Origin: Hyperoodon ampullatus
Taxonomy: Eukaryota > Chordata > Mammalia > Artiodactyla > Ziphiidae
DNA length: 64,000 bases
Direction: 5' to 3'
NCBI GenBank assembly: GCA_949752795.1
Contig: CATKHW010000061.1
Span: forward strand, 1,054,001 to 1,118,000
Positions within the stretch are counted from its first letter, which is position 1, and every line of letters starts with the position of its first letter. The notes beneath the pieces were generated by a model. That model saw only the letters and a program-made list of their open reading frames with translations, was not told the origin of the DNA and searched no databases. Made by a program: the position numbers and the translations under genes. Positions 24,255-34,686 of the stretch are shown in pieces.

Positions 24255-25993
24255 CTGGGAAATTCTTTACAATTCCTTCAGGGTCTCTGATGAAACCTGG
24301 AATGACCCTTTCTACAACGACAGCTGGAGGTGGCATAAGGCTGGACACTTGGGACTGAGAGGATTGGTGAGATTGGGTGAGCAAATGCAGTCCCTTTAAA
24401 GCAATAATGCCTGGCACCCATTCCATGGGTCCCAACTCTCCAGATTGAAGGGAATATTACTACAGCTATAACATGTACGGGAAACCTAGGGAACGGACAC
24501 ACTGTGAATACGAAAGGTTTCTAAAACTCAACGAATAGACCCTCCCATGGTGCTCCGGTTTGACTTTCCTTCTGCTTTACTATCAATCTCCCAACTTGGA
24601 GAGACAGCCCCTTTAACCTCCTGGTTCGCACAGGTTTCCAATTTGGCAGAGGATGAAAGGGAAGAGGGAGAACCAATGAGAGAGTAGCTGTTAGACATTT
24701 GGACGGGCACATATCACTCTAACTTCCCGGCAGGAAGAAGAATTAACCAAAGTCTCAGCCCCGCACTGGGAACCAGCATAGGTCCTGAACTAAAATTTTG
24801 GACTTGCGATCAGCTCACCGAAAACGAGTTGAAAAATGGAGCTCAGGGGCACAGCAATTCACAAACTGGCCGAGTAATAAAGGACAACTATCGTCCAAAA
24901 ATCTGTTGAGGGAAGGCAACGAGGCGGACTTGAAAGCGATGCAGAATAGCAGGAATCAGATTTCAAGAGGTATGTTGGAATCGCCTTTAAAGCACAGGAA
25001 GAGGGGCAACACTTCGACAATGATGCACTTGGCCAAAAAGGGCGTATGCGTTTTCTCCTGAATATATTCAGGAGAAAACGCATACGGCATTTTTGACCAA
25101 GCAAGCAAGCGGAAAATGCAAATCTGCACTACAAAGATGTATCACTTCCCACCGGTCAAAAGGGACAACCACAAAATGTGTAAAAACTAGAAAGGCAAGA
25201 CAGGCCATGGAGAACAGGGAGCCTTGTTATGCTGATGGGCGGGATGTAAATTGCCAACTGCCTCTCTGGAGGAGTACATTGTGTTCCCTAAAACAAGTAA
25301 AGAACAGAGCTACAGAGGCAAGGGCACTTCCAGTCTAGGGAATATACCTTTTGAAAACTGAAAATCAATAAGACAGGGCCACCCCGAAATTTAGGGCTGC
25401 ACTGCTTACAAGGACCTCAACTTGGGTACACATTAAATATCCCAGGAAATATAAAAATGGTTCAAAAAATTGTGGTACTTACGTACGATGGAATATCCCT
25501 CAGCCATGAAATCAATGTCATAAGACCAGTAGCAGCAAAATGGGTGGTTTCAGGTACGATGATTCTAAGTGAAATAAGTCACACAGAGAAAGAAACTTAT
25601 CATAAGATATCACTTATGAAGATTCTGTAAACATGGCTACACTTGAACTGAGTTAGGAAAGAGAACAGTGTCTCACATTTAGAAAACACTCTTATTCCTG
25701 CTTAAGGGGGAAGGAGAGGAGGGGTGATGCATACAACCAGAGTTTGATATAAGCACAGGTACCGTTCCAAAAATCAACTATGGAATAGACAAGACCTACA
25801 CCTTCCTCAGTGAAAGGGACTCAAAACCCCATATTTCCCACAGAAGAATATATCTGACTAGTAAGAATCTTAAAACCTATGTATTGATATGTCTCCGTAA
25901 GGGAATCAAGTGATTCTAGACTGGCATAAACATGGCAGCGAGAATCCGCTCAAACCCACTATAAAAAGGAATTTCAAAAACAAAACAAAAAAA
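24255..25993 (+). repeat. Macrosatellite monomer M11
   Basis: The head is 24255-25027, inverted repeat 25028-25101, L1 part 25102-25993. The outer right arm is changed (ACGGCATTTTTGACC), breaking palindromy there while the inner 27 bp of each arm still match. Confidence 0.9.
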
Positions 25994-27730
25994 CTGGGAA
26001 ATTCCTTACAATTCCTTCAGGGTCTCTGATGAAACCTGGAAAGACCCTATCTACAACGACAGCTGGATGTGGCATAAGGCTGGACACTTGGGACTGAGAG
26101 GATTGGTGAGATTGGGTGAGCAAATGCAGACCCTTTAAAGCAATAATGCATGGCACCAATGCCATGGGTCCCAACTCTCCAGGTTGAAGGGAATATTACT
26201 ACAGTTATAACATGTATGAGAAATCTAGAGAACGGACACACTGTGAATATGAAAGGTTTCTAAAACTCAATGGATAGTCTCTCTCCTGGTGCTCCGGTTT
26301 GACTGTCCATCCGTTTACTTTCAATCTCCCATCTTGGAGAGACAGCCCCTTTAACCTCCTGGTTCGCACAGGTTTGCAATTTGGCAGAGGATGAAAGGGA
26401 AGAGGGAGAACCAATGAGAGAGTAGCTGTTAGGCATTTGGACGGGCACATATCACTCTAACTTCCCAGCAGGAGGAAGAATTAACCAAAGTCTCAGCCAC
26501 CCACCGGGAACCAGAATAGGTCCTGAACCAAAATTTTGGACTTGCGGTCAGCTCACCAAAAACGAGTTGAAAAATGGAGCTCAGCGGCACAGCAATTCAC
26601 AAACTGGCCTAGTAATAAAGGACAACTATCGTCCAAAAATCTGTTGAGGGAAGGCAACGAGGCGGACTTGAAAGCGAGGCAGAATAGCAGGAAACAGATT
26701 TCAAGAGGTACGTTGGAATCGCCTTTAAAGCACAGGAAGAGGGGCACAACTTCGACAATGATGCACTTGGCCAAAAAGGGCGTATGCGTTTTCTCCTGAA
26801 TATATTCAGGAGAAAACGCATACGCCCTTTTTGGCCAAGCAAGCAAGCGGGCAATGCAAATCTGCACTACAAAGAAGTATCACTTCCCACCGGTCAAAAG
26901 GGACATCCACAAAATGTGTAAGAACAAGAAAGGCAAGACAGGCCCTGGAGAACAGGGAGCCTTGTTATGCTGATGGGCGGGATGTAAATTGCCAACTGCC
27001 TCTCTGGAGGAGTGCATTCTGTTCCCTAAAACAAGTAAAGAACAGAGCTACAGAGCCAAGGGCACTACCAGTCTAGGGAATATACCTTGGGAAAACTGAA
27101 AATCAATAAGACAGAGCCACCCCAAAATTTAGGGCTGCACTGCATACAAGGACCTCAACTTGGATACACCTTAAGTATCCCAGAAAAATAAACATGGTTC
27201 AAAAAATTGTGGTACTTACGTACGATGGAATATCCCTCAGCCATGAAATCAATGTCATAAGACCAGTAGCAGCAAAATGGGTGGATTCAGGTACGATGAT
27301 TCTAAGTGAAATAAGTCACACAGAAAAAGAAACTTATCATAAGATATCACTTATGAAGATCCTGTAAACATGGCTACACTTGAACTGAGTTAGGAAAGAG
27401 AACAGTGTCTCACATTTAGAAAACACTCTTATACCTGCTTAAGGGGGAAGGAGAGGTGGGGTGATGCATAAAACCACAGTTTGATATAAGCACAGGTACC
27501 GTTCCAAAAACCAACTATGGAATAGACAAGACCTACACCGTCCTCAGCGAAAGGGACTCAAAACCCCATATTTCCCGCAGAGGAAAATATCTGACTAGTA
27601 AGAATCTTAAAACCTATGTATTGATATGTCTCCGTAAGGGAATCAAGTGTGTCTAGACTGGCATAAACATGGCAGCGAGAATCACCTCAAACCCACTATA
27701 AAAAGGAATTTCAAAAACAAAACAAAAAAA
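25994..27730 (+). repeat. Macrosatellite monomer M12 (1737 bp)
   Basis: The head is 25994-26765, inverted repeat 26766-26839 (perfect), L1 part 26840-27730. The L1 part switches to the modern type (AAGAACAAGAAAGG, GCATACAAGGACC). A 1-bp deletion at CCCAGAAAAATAAAC near 27185 shifts the ORF2 remnant frame. Confidence 0.92.
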
Positions 27731-28503
27731 CTGGGAAATTCTTTACAATTCCTTCAGGGTCTCTGATGAAGGCTGGAATGACCCTATCTACAACGACAGC
27801 TGGATGTGGCATAAGGAGGGACACTTGGGACTGAGACGATTGGTGAGATTGGGTGAGCAAATGCAGACCCTTTAAAGCAATAATGCATGGCACTCATTCC
27901 ATGGGTCCGAACTCTCCAGGTTGAAGGGAATATTACTACAGCTATAACATGTGCGGGAAACCTAGAGAACGGACACACTGTGAATACGAAAGGTTTCTAA
28001 AACTCAACGCATAGTCCCTCTCCTGGTGCTCCGGTTTAACTTTCCGTCTGCTTTACTATCAACCTCCCAACTTGGAGAGACAGCCCCTTTAACCTCTTGG
28101 TTCGCACAGGTTGCCAGTTTGGCAGAGGATGAAAGGGAAGAGGGAGAACCAATGAGAGAGTAGCTGTTAGGCATTTGGACGGGCACATATCACTGTAATT
28201 TCCCGGCAGGAAGAAGAATTAACCAAATTCTCAGCCACCCACCGGGAACCAGTATAGGTCCTGAACCAAAATTTTGGACTTGCGGTCAGCTCACCAAAAA
28301 CGAGTTGAAAAATGGAGCTCAGGGGCACAGCAATTCACAAACTGGCCGAGTAATAAAGGACAACTATCGTCCAAAAATCTGTTGAGGGAAGGCAACAAGG
28401 CGGACTTGAAAGCGAGGCAGAATAGCAGGAAACAGATTTCAAGAGGTACGTTGGAATCACCTTTAAAGCACAGGAAGAGGGGCACAACTTCGACAATGAT
28501 GCA

Positions 28504-28577
28504 CTTGGCCAAAAAGGGCGTATGCGTTTTCTCCTGAATATATTCAGGAGAAAACGCATACGCCCTTTTTGGCCAAG
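28504..28577. repeat. Perfect 74-bp palindrome (one per monomer)
   Basis: The left arm 28504-28540 starts CTTGGCCAAAAAGGGCGTAT and ends TTTTCTCCTGAATA. The right arm 28541-28577 is its exact reverse complement, with no spacer. As DNA it could extrude a cruciform; as RNA it would fold into a 37-bp hairpin. Equivalent perfect copies start 773 bp into M14, M16-M23, M25, M27, M28 and M30-M33. M15 has one arm change (CTTGGTC). M24, M26 and M29 differ only at the innermost base (GAATG/TATTC). Outward extension fails at the next base pair (A and C). Its role is unknown. Confidence 0.97.
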
Positions 28578-28824
28578 CAAGCAAGCGGGCAATGCAAATC
28601 TGCACTACAAAGAAGTATCACTTCCCACCGGTCAAAAGGGACATCCACAAAATGTGTAAGAACAAGAAAGGCAAGACAGGCCCTGGAGAACAGGGAGCCT
28701 TGTTATGCTGATGGGCGGGATGTAAATTGCCAACTGCCTCTCTGGAGGAGTGCATTCTGTTCCCTAAAACAAGTAAAGAACAGAGCTACAGAGCCAAGAG
28801 CACTACCAGTCTAGGGAATATACC

Positions 28825-29106
28825 TTGGGAAAACTGAAAATCAATAAGACAGAGCCACCCCAAAATTTAGGGCTGCACTGCATACAAGGGCCTCAACTTG
28901 GATACACCTTAAGTATCCCAGAAAATATAAACATGGTTCAAAAAATTGTGGTACTTACGTACGATGGAATATCCCTCAGCCATGAAATCAATGTCATAAG
29001 ACCAGTAGCAGCAAAATGGGTGGATTCAGGTACGATGATTCTAAGTGAAATAAGTCACACAGAAAAAGAAACTTATCATAAGATATCACTTATGAAGATC
29101 CTGTAA
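28825..29106 (+). pseudogene. L1 ORF2 C-terminal remnant
   Basis: An open stretch of 93 codons whose last third resembles the end of L1 ORF2p: ILSEISHTEKETYHKISL here, against a closely similar L1 tail. YDGISLSHEINVIRPVAAKW matches the preceding L1 region more weakly. It has no ATG at its 5' end (the first codon after the upstream stop region is TTG), no reverse transcriptase or endonuclease domain, and ends in TAA at 29104-29106. The same frame is open in M9, M14-M17, M19, M20, M22, M23, M25, M27, M28, M31 and M32. It is closed in M12 by a frameshift and in M33 by TAA at 63846. In M18, M21, M24, M26 and M29 the TTG codon is TTA. I judge it non-coding. Confidence 0.75.
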
Positions 29107-29435
29107 ACATGGCTACACTTGAACTGAGTTAGGAAAGAGAACAGTGTCTCACATTTAGAAAACACTCTTATACCTGCTTAAGGGGGAAGGAGAGGTGGGG
29201 TGATGCATAAAACCAGAGTTTGATATAAGCACAGGTACCGTTCCAAAAACCAACTATGGAATAGACAAGACCTACACCGTCCTCAGCGAAAGGGACTCAA
29301 AACCCCATATTTCCCGCAGAGGAAAATATCTGACTAGTAAGAATCTTAAAACCTATGTATTGATATGTCTCCGTAAGGGAATCAAGTGTGTCTAGACTGG
29401 CATAAACATGGCAGCGAGAATCAGCTCAAACCCAC

Positions 29436-29444
29436 TATAAAAAG
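29436..29444 (+). promoter_or_regulatory. TATA-like motif at the L1 3' UTR end (exemplar)
   Basis: TATAAAAAG follows CCCAC near the end of M13. It recurs in M10-M32, as TATAAAAAGA in M21, M26 and M30. It appears to descend from the AATAAAAATT region of the L1 tail. A start site about 30 bp downstream would fall at the next monomer's first base, so transcripts would run through the head and the palindrome. M4, M5 and M7-M9 have ATCAAAAGG instead. No other promoter element was recognised, so this is only a candidate. Confidence 0.2.
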
Positions 29445-29469
29445 GAATTTCAAAAACAAAACAAAAAAA

Positions 29470-31208
29470 CTGGGAAATTCTTTACAATTCCTTCAGGGTC
29501 TCTGATGAAGGCTGGAATGACCCTATCTACAACGACAGCTGGATGTGGCATAAGGAGGGACACTTGGGACTGAGACGATTGGTGAGATTGGGTGAGCAAA
29601 TGCAGACCCTTTAAAGCAATAATGCATGGCACCCATTCCATGGGTCCGAACTCTCCAGGTTGAAGGGAATATTACTACAGCTATAACAAGTGCGGGAAAC
29701 CTAGAGAACGGACACACTGTGAATACGAAAGGTTTCTAAAAATCAACGCATAGTCCCTCCCCTGGTGCTCCGGTTTGACTTTCCGTCTGCTTTACTATCA
29801 ACCTCCCAACTTGGAGAGACAGCCCCTTTAACCTCTTGGTTCGCACAGGTTGCCAATTTGGCAGAGGATGAAAGGGAAGAGGGAGAACCAATGAGAGAGT
29901 AGCTGTTAGGCATTTGGACGGGCACATATCACTGTAATTTCCCGGCAGGAAGAAGAATTAACCAATTTCTCAGCCACCCACCGGGAACCAGTATAGGTCC
30001 TGAACCAAAATTTTGGACTTGCGGTCAGCTCACCAAAAACGAGTTGAAAAATGGAGCTCAGGGGCACAGCCATTCACAAACTGGCCGAGTAATAAAGGAC
30101 AACTATCGTCCAAAAATCTGTTGAGGGAAGGCAACGAGGCGGACTTGAAAGCGAGGCAGAATAGCAGGAAACAGATTTCAAGAGGTACGTTGGAATCGCC
30201 TTTAAAGCACAGGAAGAGGGGCACAACTTCGACAATGATGCACTTGGCCAAAAAGGGCGTATGCGTTTTCTCCTGAATATATTCAGGAGAAAACGCATAC
30301 GCCCTTTTTGGCCAAGCAAGCAAGCGGGCAATGCAAATCTGCACTACAAAGAAGTATCACTTCCCACCGGTCAAAAGGGACATCCACAAAATGTGTAAGA
30401 ACAAGAAAGGCAAGACAGGCCCTGGAGAACAGGGAGCCTTGTTATGCTGATGGGCGGGATGTAAATTGCCAACTGCCTCTCTGGAGGAGTGCATTCTGTT
30501 CCCTAAAACAAGTAAAGAACAGAGCTACAGAGCCAAGGGCACTACCAGCCTAGGGAATATACCTTGGGAAAACTGAAAATCAATAAGACAGAGCCACCCC
30601 AAAATTTAGGGCTGCACTGCATACAAGGGCCTCAACTTGGATACACCTTAAGTATCCCAGAAAATATAAACATGGTTCAAAAAATTGTGGTACTTACGTA
30701 CGATGGAATATCCCTCAGCCATGAAATCAATGTCATAAGACCAGTAGCAGCAAAATGGGTGGATTCAGGTACGATGATTCTAAGTGAAATAAGTCACACA
30801 GAAAAAGAAACTTATCATAAGATATCACTTATGAAGATCCTGTAAACATGGCTACACTTGAACTGAGTTAGGAAAGAGAACAGTGTCTCACATTTAGAAA
30901 ACACTCTTATACCTGCTTAAGGGGGAAGGAGAGGTGGGGTGATGCATAAAACCAGAGTTTGATATAAGCACAGGTACCGTTCCAAAAACCAACTATGGAA
31001 TAGACAAGACCTACACCGTCCTCAGCGAAAGGGACTCAAAACCCCATATTTCCCGCAGAGGAAAATATCTGACTAGTAAGAATCTTAAAACCTATGTATT
31101 GATATGTCTCCATAAGGGAATCAAGTGTGTCTAGACTGGCATAAACATGGCAGCGAGAATCAGCTCAAACCCACTATAAAAAGGAATTTCAAAAACAAAA
31201 CAAAAAAA
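29470..31208 (+). repeat. Macrosatellite monomer M14
   Basis: Palindrome 30243-30316, L1 part 30317-31208. It is the first of the group with TTTCTAAAAATCAACGC near 29733, ACAAGTGCGGG near 29688 and ACTACCAGCCTAGGG near 30541. Private changes are ACCAATTTCTCAGCC near 29961 and CAGCCATTCAC near 30067. Confidence 0.95.
30185..30201 (+). promoter_or_regulatory. Partial CENP-B-box-like 17-mer (exemplar)
   Basis: GTACGTTGGAATCGCCT matches the 17-bp CENP-B box consensus at 11 positions by my count. That includes the CGTTGGAA core and the later CG, but not the terminal GGGA. Of the nine bases usually listed as essential, six match. It lies about 715 bp into nearly every monomer. M5, M7 and M11 have ATGTTGG, and M1-M3 lack the first CG. 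Binding is doubtful because the GGG is missing. Confidence 0.25.
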
Positions 31209-32947
31209 CTGGGAAATTCTTTACAATTCCTTCAGGGTCTCTGATGAAGGCTGGAATGACCCTATCTACAACGACAGCTGGATGTGGCATAAGGAGGGAC
31301 ACTTGGGACTGAGACGATTGGTGAGATTGGGTGAGCAAATGCAGACCCTTTAAAGCAATAATGCATGGCACCCATTCCATGGGTCCGAACTCTCCAGGTT
31401 GAAGGGAATATTACTACAGCTATAACAAGTGCGGGAAACCTAGAGAACGGACACACTGTGAATACGAAAGGTTTCTAAAAATCAACGCATAGTCCCTCCC
31501 CTGGTGCTCCGGTTTGACTTTCCGTCTGCTTTACTATCAACCTCCCAACTTGGAGAGACAGCCCCTTTAACCTCTTGGTTCGCACAGGTTGTCAATTTGG
31601 CAGAGGATGAAAGGGAAGAGGGAGAACCAATGAGAGAGTAGCTGTTAGGCATTTGGACGGGCACATATCACTGTAATTTCCCGGCAGGAAGAAGAATTAA
31701 CCAAATTCTCAGCCACCCACCGGGAACCAGTATAGGTCCTGAACCAAAATTTTGGACTTGCGGTCAGCTCACCAAAAACGAGTTGAAAAATGGAGCTCAG
31801 GGGCACAGCAATTCACAAACTGGCCGAGTAATAAAGGACAACTATCGTCCAAAAATCTGTTGAGGGAAGGCAACGAGGCGGACTTGAAAGCGAGGCAGAA
31901 TAGCAGGAAACAGATTTCAAGAGGTACGTTGGAATCGCCTTTAAAGCACAGGAAGAGGGGCACAACTTCGACAATGATGCACTTGGTCAAAAAGGGCGTA
32001 TGCGTTTTCTCCTGAATATATTCAGGAGAAAACGCATACGCCCTTTTTGGCCAAGCAAGCAAGCGGGCAATGCAAATCTGCACTACAAAGAAGTATCACT
32101 TCCCACCGGTCAAAAGGGACATCCACAAAATGTGTAAGAACAAGAAAGGCAAGACAGGCCCTGGAGAACAGGGAGCCTTGTTATGCTGATGGGCGGGATG
32201 TAAATTGCCAACTGCCTCTCTGGAGGAGTGCATTCTGTTCCCTAAAACAAGTAAAGAACAGAGCTACAGAGCCAAGGGCACTACCAGCCTAGGGAATATA
32301 CCTTGGGAAAACTGAAAATCAATAAGACAGAGCCACCCCAAAATTTAGGGCTGCACTGCATACAAGGACCTCAACTTGGATACACCTTAAGTATCCCAGA
32401 AAATATAAACATGGTTCAAAAAATTGTGGTACTTACGTACGATGGAATATCCCTCAGCCATGAAATCAATGTCATAAGACCAGTAGCAGCAAAATGGGTG
32501 GATTCACGTACGATGATTCTAAGTGAAATAAGTCACACAGAAAAAGAAACTTATCATAAGATATCACTTATGAAGATCCTGTAAACATGGCTACACTTGA
32601 ACTGAGTTAGGAAAGAGAACAGTGTCTCACATTTAGAAAACACTCTTATACCTGCTTAAGGGGGAAGGAGAGGTGGGGTGATGCATAAAACCAGAGTTTG
32701 ATATAAGCACAGGTACCGTTCCAAAAACCAACTATGGAATAGACAAGACCTACACCGTCCTCAGCGAAAGGGACTCAAAACCCCATATTTCCCGCAGAGG
32801 AAAATATCTGACTAGTAAGAATCTTAAAACCTATGTATTGATATGTCTCCATAAGGGAATCAAGTGTGTCTAGACTGGCATAAACATGGCAGCGAGAATC
32901 AGCTCAAACCCACTATAAAAAGGAATTTCAAAAACAAAACAAAAAAA
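31209..32947 (+). repeat. Macrosatellite monomer M15
   Basis: Palindrome 31982-32055 with a single left-arm change (CTTGGTCAAAAA), L1 part 32056-32947. It shares CAGGTTGTCAATTTGG near 31586 with M16-M18. A private ATTCACGTACGATG lies near 32502. Confidence 0.95.
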
Positions 32948-34686
32948 CTGGGAAATTCTTTACAATTCCTTCAGGGTCTCTGATGAAGGCTGGAATGACC
33001 CTATCTACAACGACAGCTGGATGTGGCATAAGGAGGGACACTTGGGACTGAGACGATTGGTGAGATTGGGTGAGCAAATGCAGACCCTTTAAAGCAATAA
33101 TGCATGGCACCCATTCCATGGGTCCGAACTCTCCAGGTTGAAGGGAATATTACTACAGCTATAACAAGTGCGGGAAACCTAGAGAACGGACACACTGTGA
33201 ATACGAAAGGTTTCTAAAAATCAACGCATAGTCCCTCCCCTGGTGCTCCGGTTTGACTTTCCATCTGCTTTACTATCAACCTCCCAACTTGGAGAGACAG
33301 CCCCTTTAACCTCTTGGTTCGCACAGGTTGTCAATTTGGCAGAGGATGAAAGGGAAGAGGGAGAACCAATGAGAGAGTAGCTGTTAGGCATTTGGACGGG
33401 CACATATCACTGTAATTTCCCGGCAGGAAGAAGAATTAACCAAATTCTCAGCCACCCACCGGGAACCAGTATAGGTCCTGAAGCAAAATTTTGGACTTGC
33501 GGTCAGCTCACCAAAAACGAGTTGAAAAATGGAGCTCAGGGGCACAGCAATTCACAAACTGGCCGAGTAATAAAGGACAACTATCGTCCAAAAATCTGTT
33601 GAGGGAAGGCAACGAGGCGGACTTGAAAGCGAGGCAGAATAGCAGGAAACAGATTTCAAGAGGTACGTTGGAATCGCCTTTAAAGCACAGGAAGAGGGGC
33701 ACAACTTCGACAATGATGCACTTGGCCAAAAAGGGCGTATGCGTTTTCTCCTGAATATATTCAGGAGAAAACGCATACGCCCTTTTTGGCCAAGCAAGCA
33801 AGCGGGCAATGCAAATCTGCACTACAAAGAAGTATCACTTCCCACCGGTCAAAAGGGACATCCACAAAATGTGTAAGAACAAGAAAGGCAAGACAGGCCC
33901 TGGAGAACAGGGAGCCTTGTTATGCTGATGGGCGGGATGTAAATTGCCAACTGCCTCTCTGGAGGAGTGCATTCTGTTCCCTAAAACAAGTAAAGAACAG
34001 AGCTACAGAGCCAAGGGCACTACCAGCCTAGGGAATATACCTTGGGAAAACTGAAAATCAATAAGACAGAGCCACCCCAAAATTTAGGGCTGCACTGCAT
34101 ACAAGGACCTCAACTTGGATACACCTTAAGTATCCCAGAAAATATAAACATGGTTCAAAAAATTGTGGTACTTACGTACGATGGAATATCCCTCAGCCAT
34201 GAAATCAATGTCATAAGACCAGTAGCAGCAAAATGGGTGGATTCAGGTACGATGATTCTAAGTGAAATAAGTCACACAGAAAAAGAAACTTATCATAAGA
34301 TATCACTTATGAAGATCCTGTAAACATGGCTACACTTGAACTGAGTTAGGAAAGAGAACAGTGTCTCACATTTAGAAAACACTCTTATACCTGCTTAAGG
34401 GGGAAGGAGAGGTGGGGTGATGCATAAAACCAGAGTTTGATATAAGCACAGGTACCGTTCCAAAAACCAACTATGGAATAGACAAGACCTACACCGTCCT
34501 CAGCGAAAGGGACTCAAAACCCCATATTTCCCGCAGAGGAAAATATCTGACTAGTAAGAATCTTAAAACCTATGTATTGATATGTCTCCATAAGGGAATC
34601 AAGTGTGTCTAGACTGGCATAAACATGGCAGCGAGAATCAGCTCAAACCCACTATAAAAAGGAATTTCAAAAACAAAACAAAAAAA
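32948..34686 (+). repeat. Macrosatellite monomer M16
   Basis: Palindrome 33721-33794, perfect; L1 part 33795-34686. Private changes are GACTTTCCATCTGC near 33255 and CCTGAAGCAAAAT near 33477. It is otherwise nearly identical to M15 and M17. Confidence 0.95.

Larger units (their letters stand above)
27731..29469 (+). repeat. Macrosatellite monomer M13 (1739 bp, reference copy)
   Basis: I use this copy to describe the monomer. The head is 27731-28503, the palindrome 28504-28577 (perfect), and the L1-derived part 28578-29469. Private changes are GCACTCATTCC near 27890, GGTTTAACTTTCC near 28032, GGCAACAAGGCGG near 28392 and TTGGAATCACC near 28451. No gene is seen. Confidence 0.95.
28578..29469 (+). 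mobile_element. 5'-truncated L1 3' end forming the right half of the monomer
   Basis: In order: an ORF2 stretch with CAATGCAAATCTGCACTAC, TATCACTTCCCACCGGTCAA and GATGTAAATTGCC; then CCACCCCAAAATTTAGGGCT; then the ORF2 end near 29077 (CATAAGATATCACTTATG); then a 3' UTR with AAGGGGGAAGGAGAGGTGGG and GACTAGTAAGAATCTTAAAA; and an A-rich tail at 29450-29469. The order and orientation match the last roughly 0.6 kb of L1 ORF2 plus the 3' UTR in carnivores and ungulates as I remember them. The frame is broken upstream of 28825. This is a fossil, amplified as satellite DNA, not a mobile L1. Confidence 0.85.

Noticed and set aside
27731..28503. LTR or endogenous retrovirus origin of the monomer head
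   Set aside because: A CCAAT motif and purine-rich stretches gave the idea, but I see no TG...CA ends, primer binding site, or protein remnant. I leave the head as unrecognised.
28274..28537. Recurrent 87-codon plus-strand open frame in each monomer head
   Set aside because: It begins at TTG rather than ATG, has no recognisable domain, and recurs only because the DNA is tandemly repeated. It is disrupted in old copies and crosses into the palindrome.
28291..28605. Recurrent 104-codon minus-strand open frame spanning the palindrome
   Set aside because: It is cysteine- and leucine-rich by composition, matches no family I know, and part of it is the reverse complement of the L1 fragment and palindrome. 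Overlapping open frames on both strands are explained by the shared DNA.
29842..29872. tRNA-like Pol III promoter (GGTTCG near a TGGC..AG motif) suggesting a SINE
   Set aside because: The box-B-like GGTTCGCAC lies before the box-A-like TTGGCAGAGG, the wrong order, and matches only six leading bases of the B box. No tRNA fold is present.
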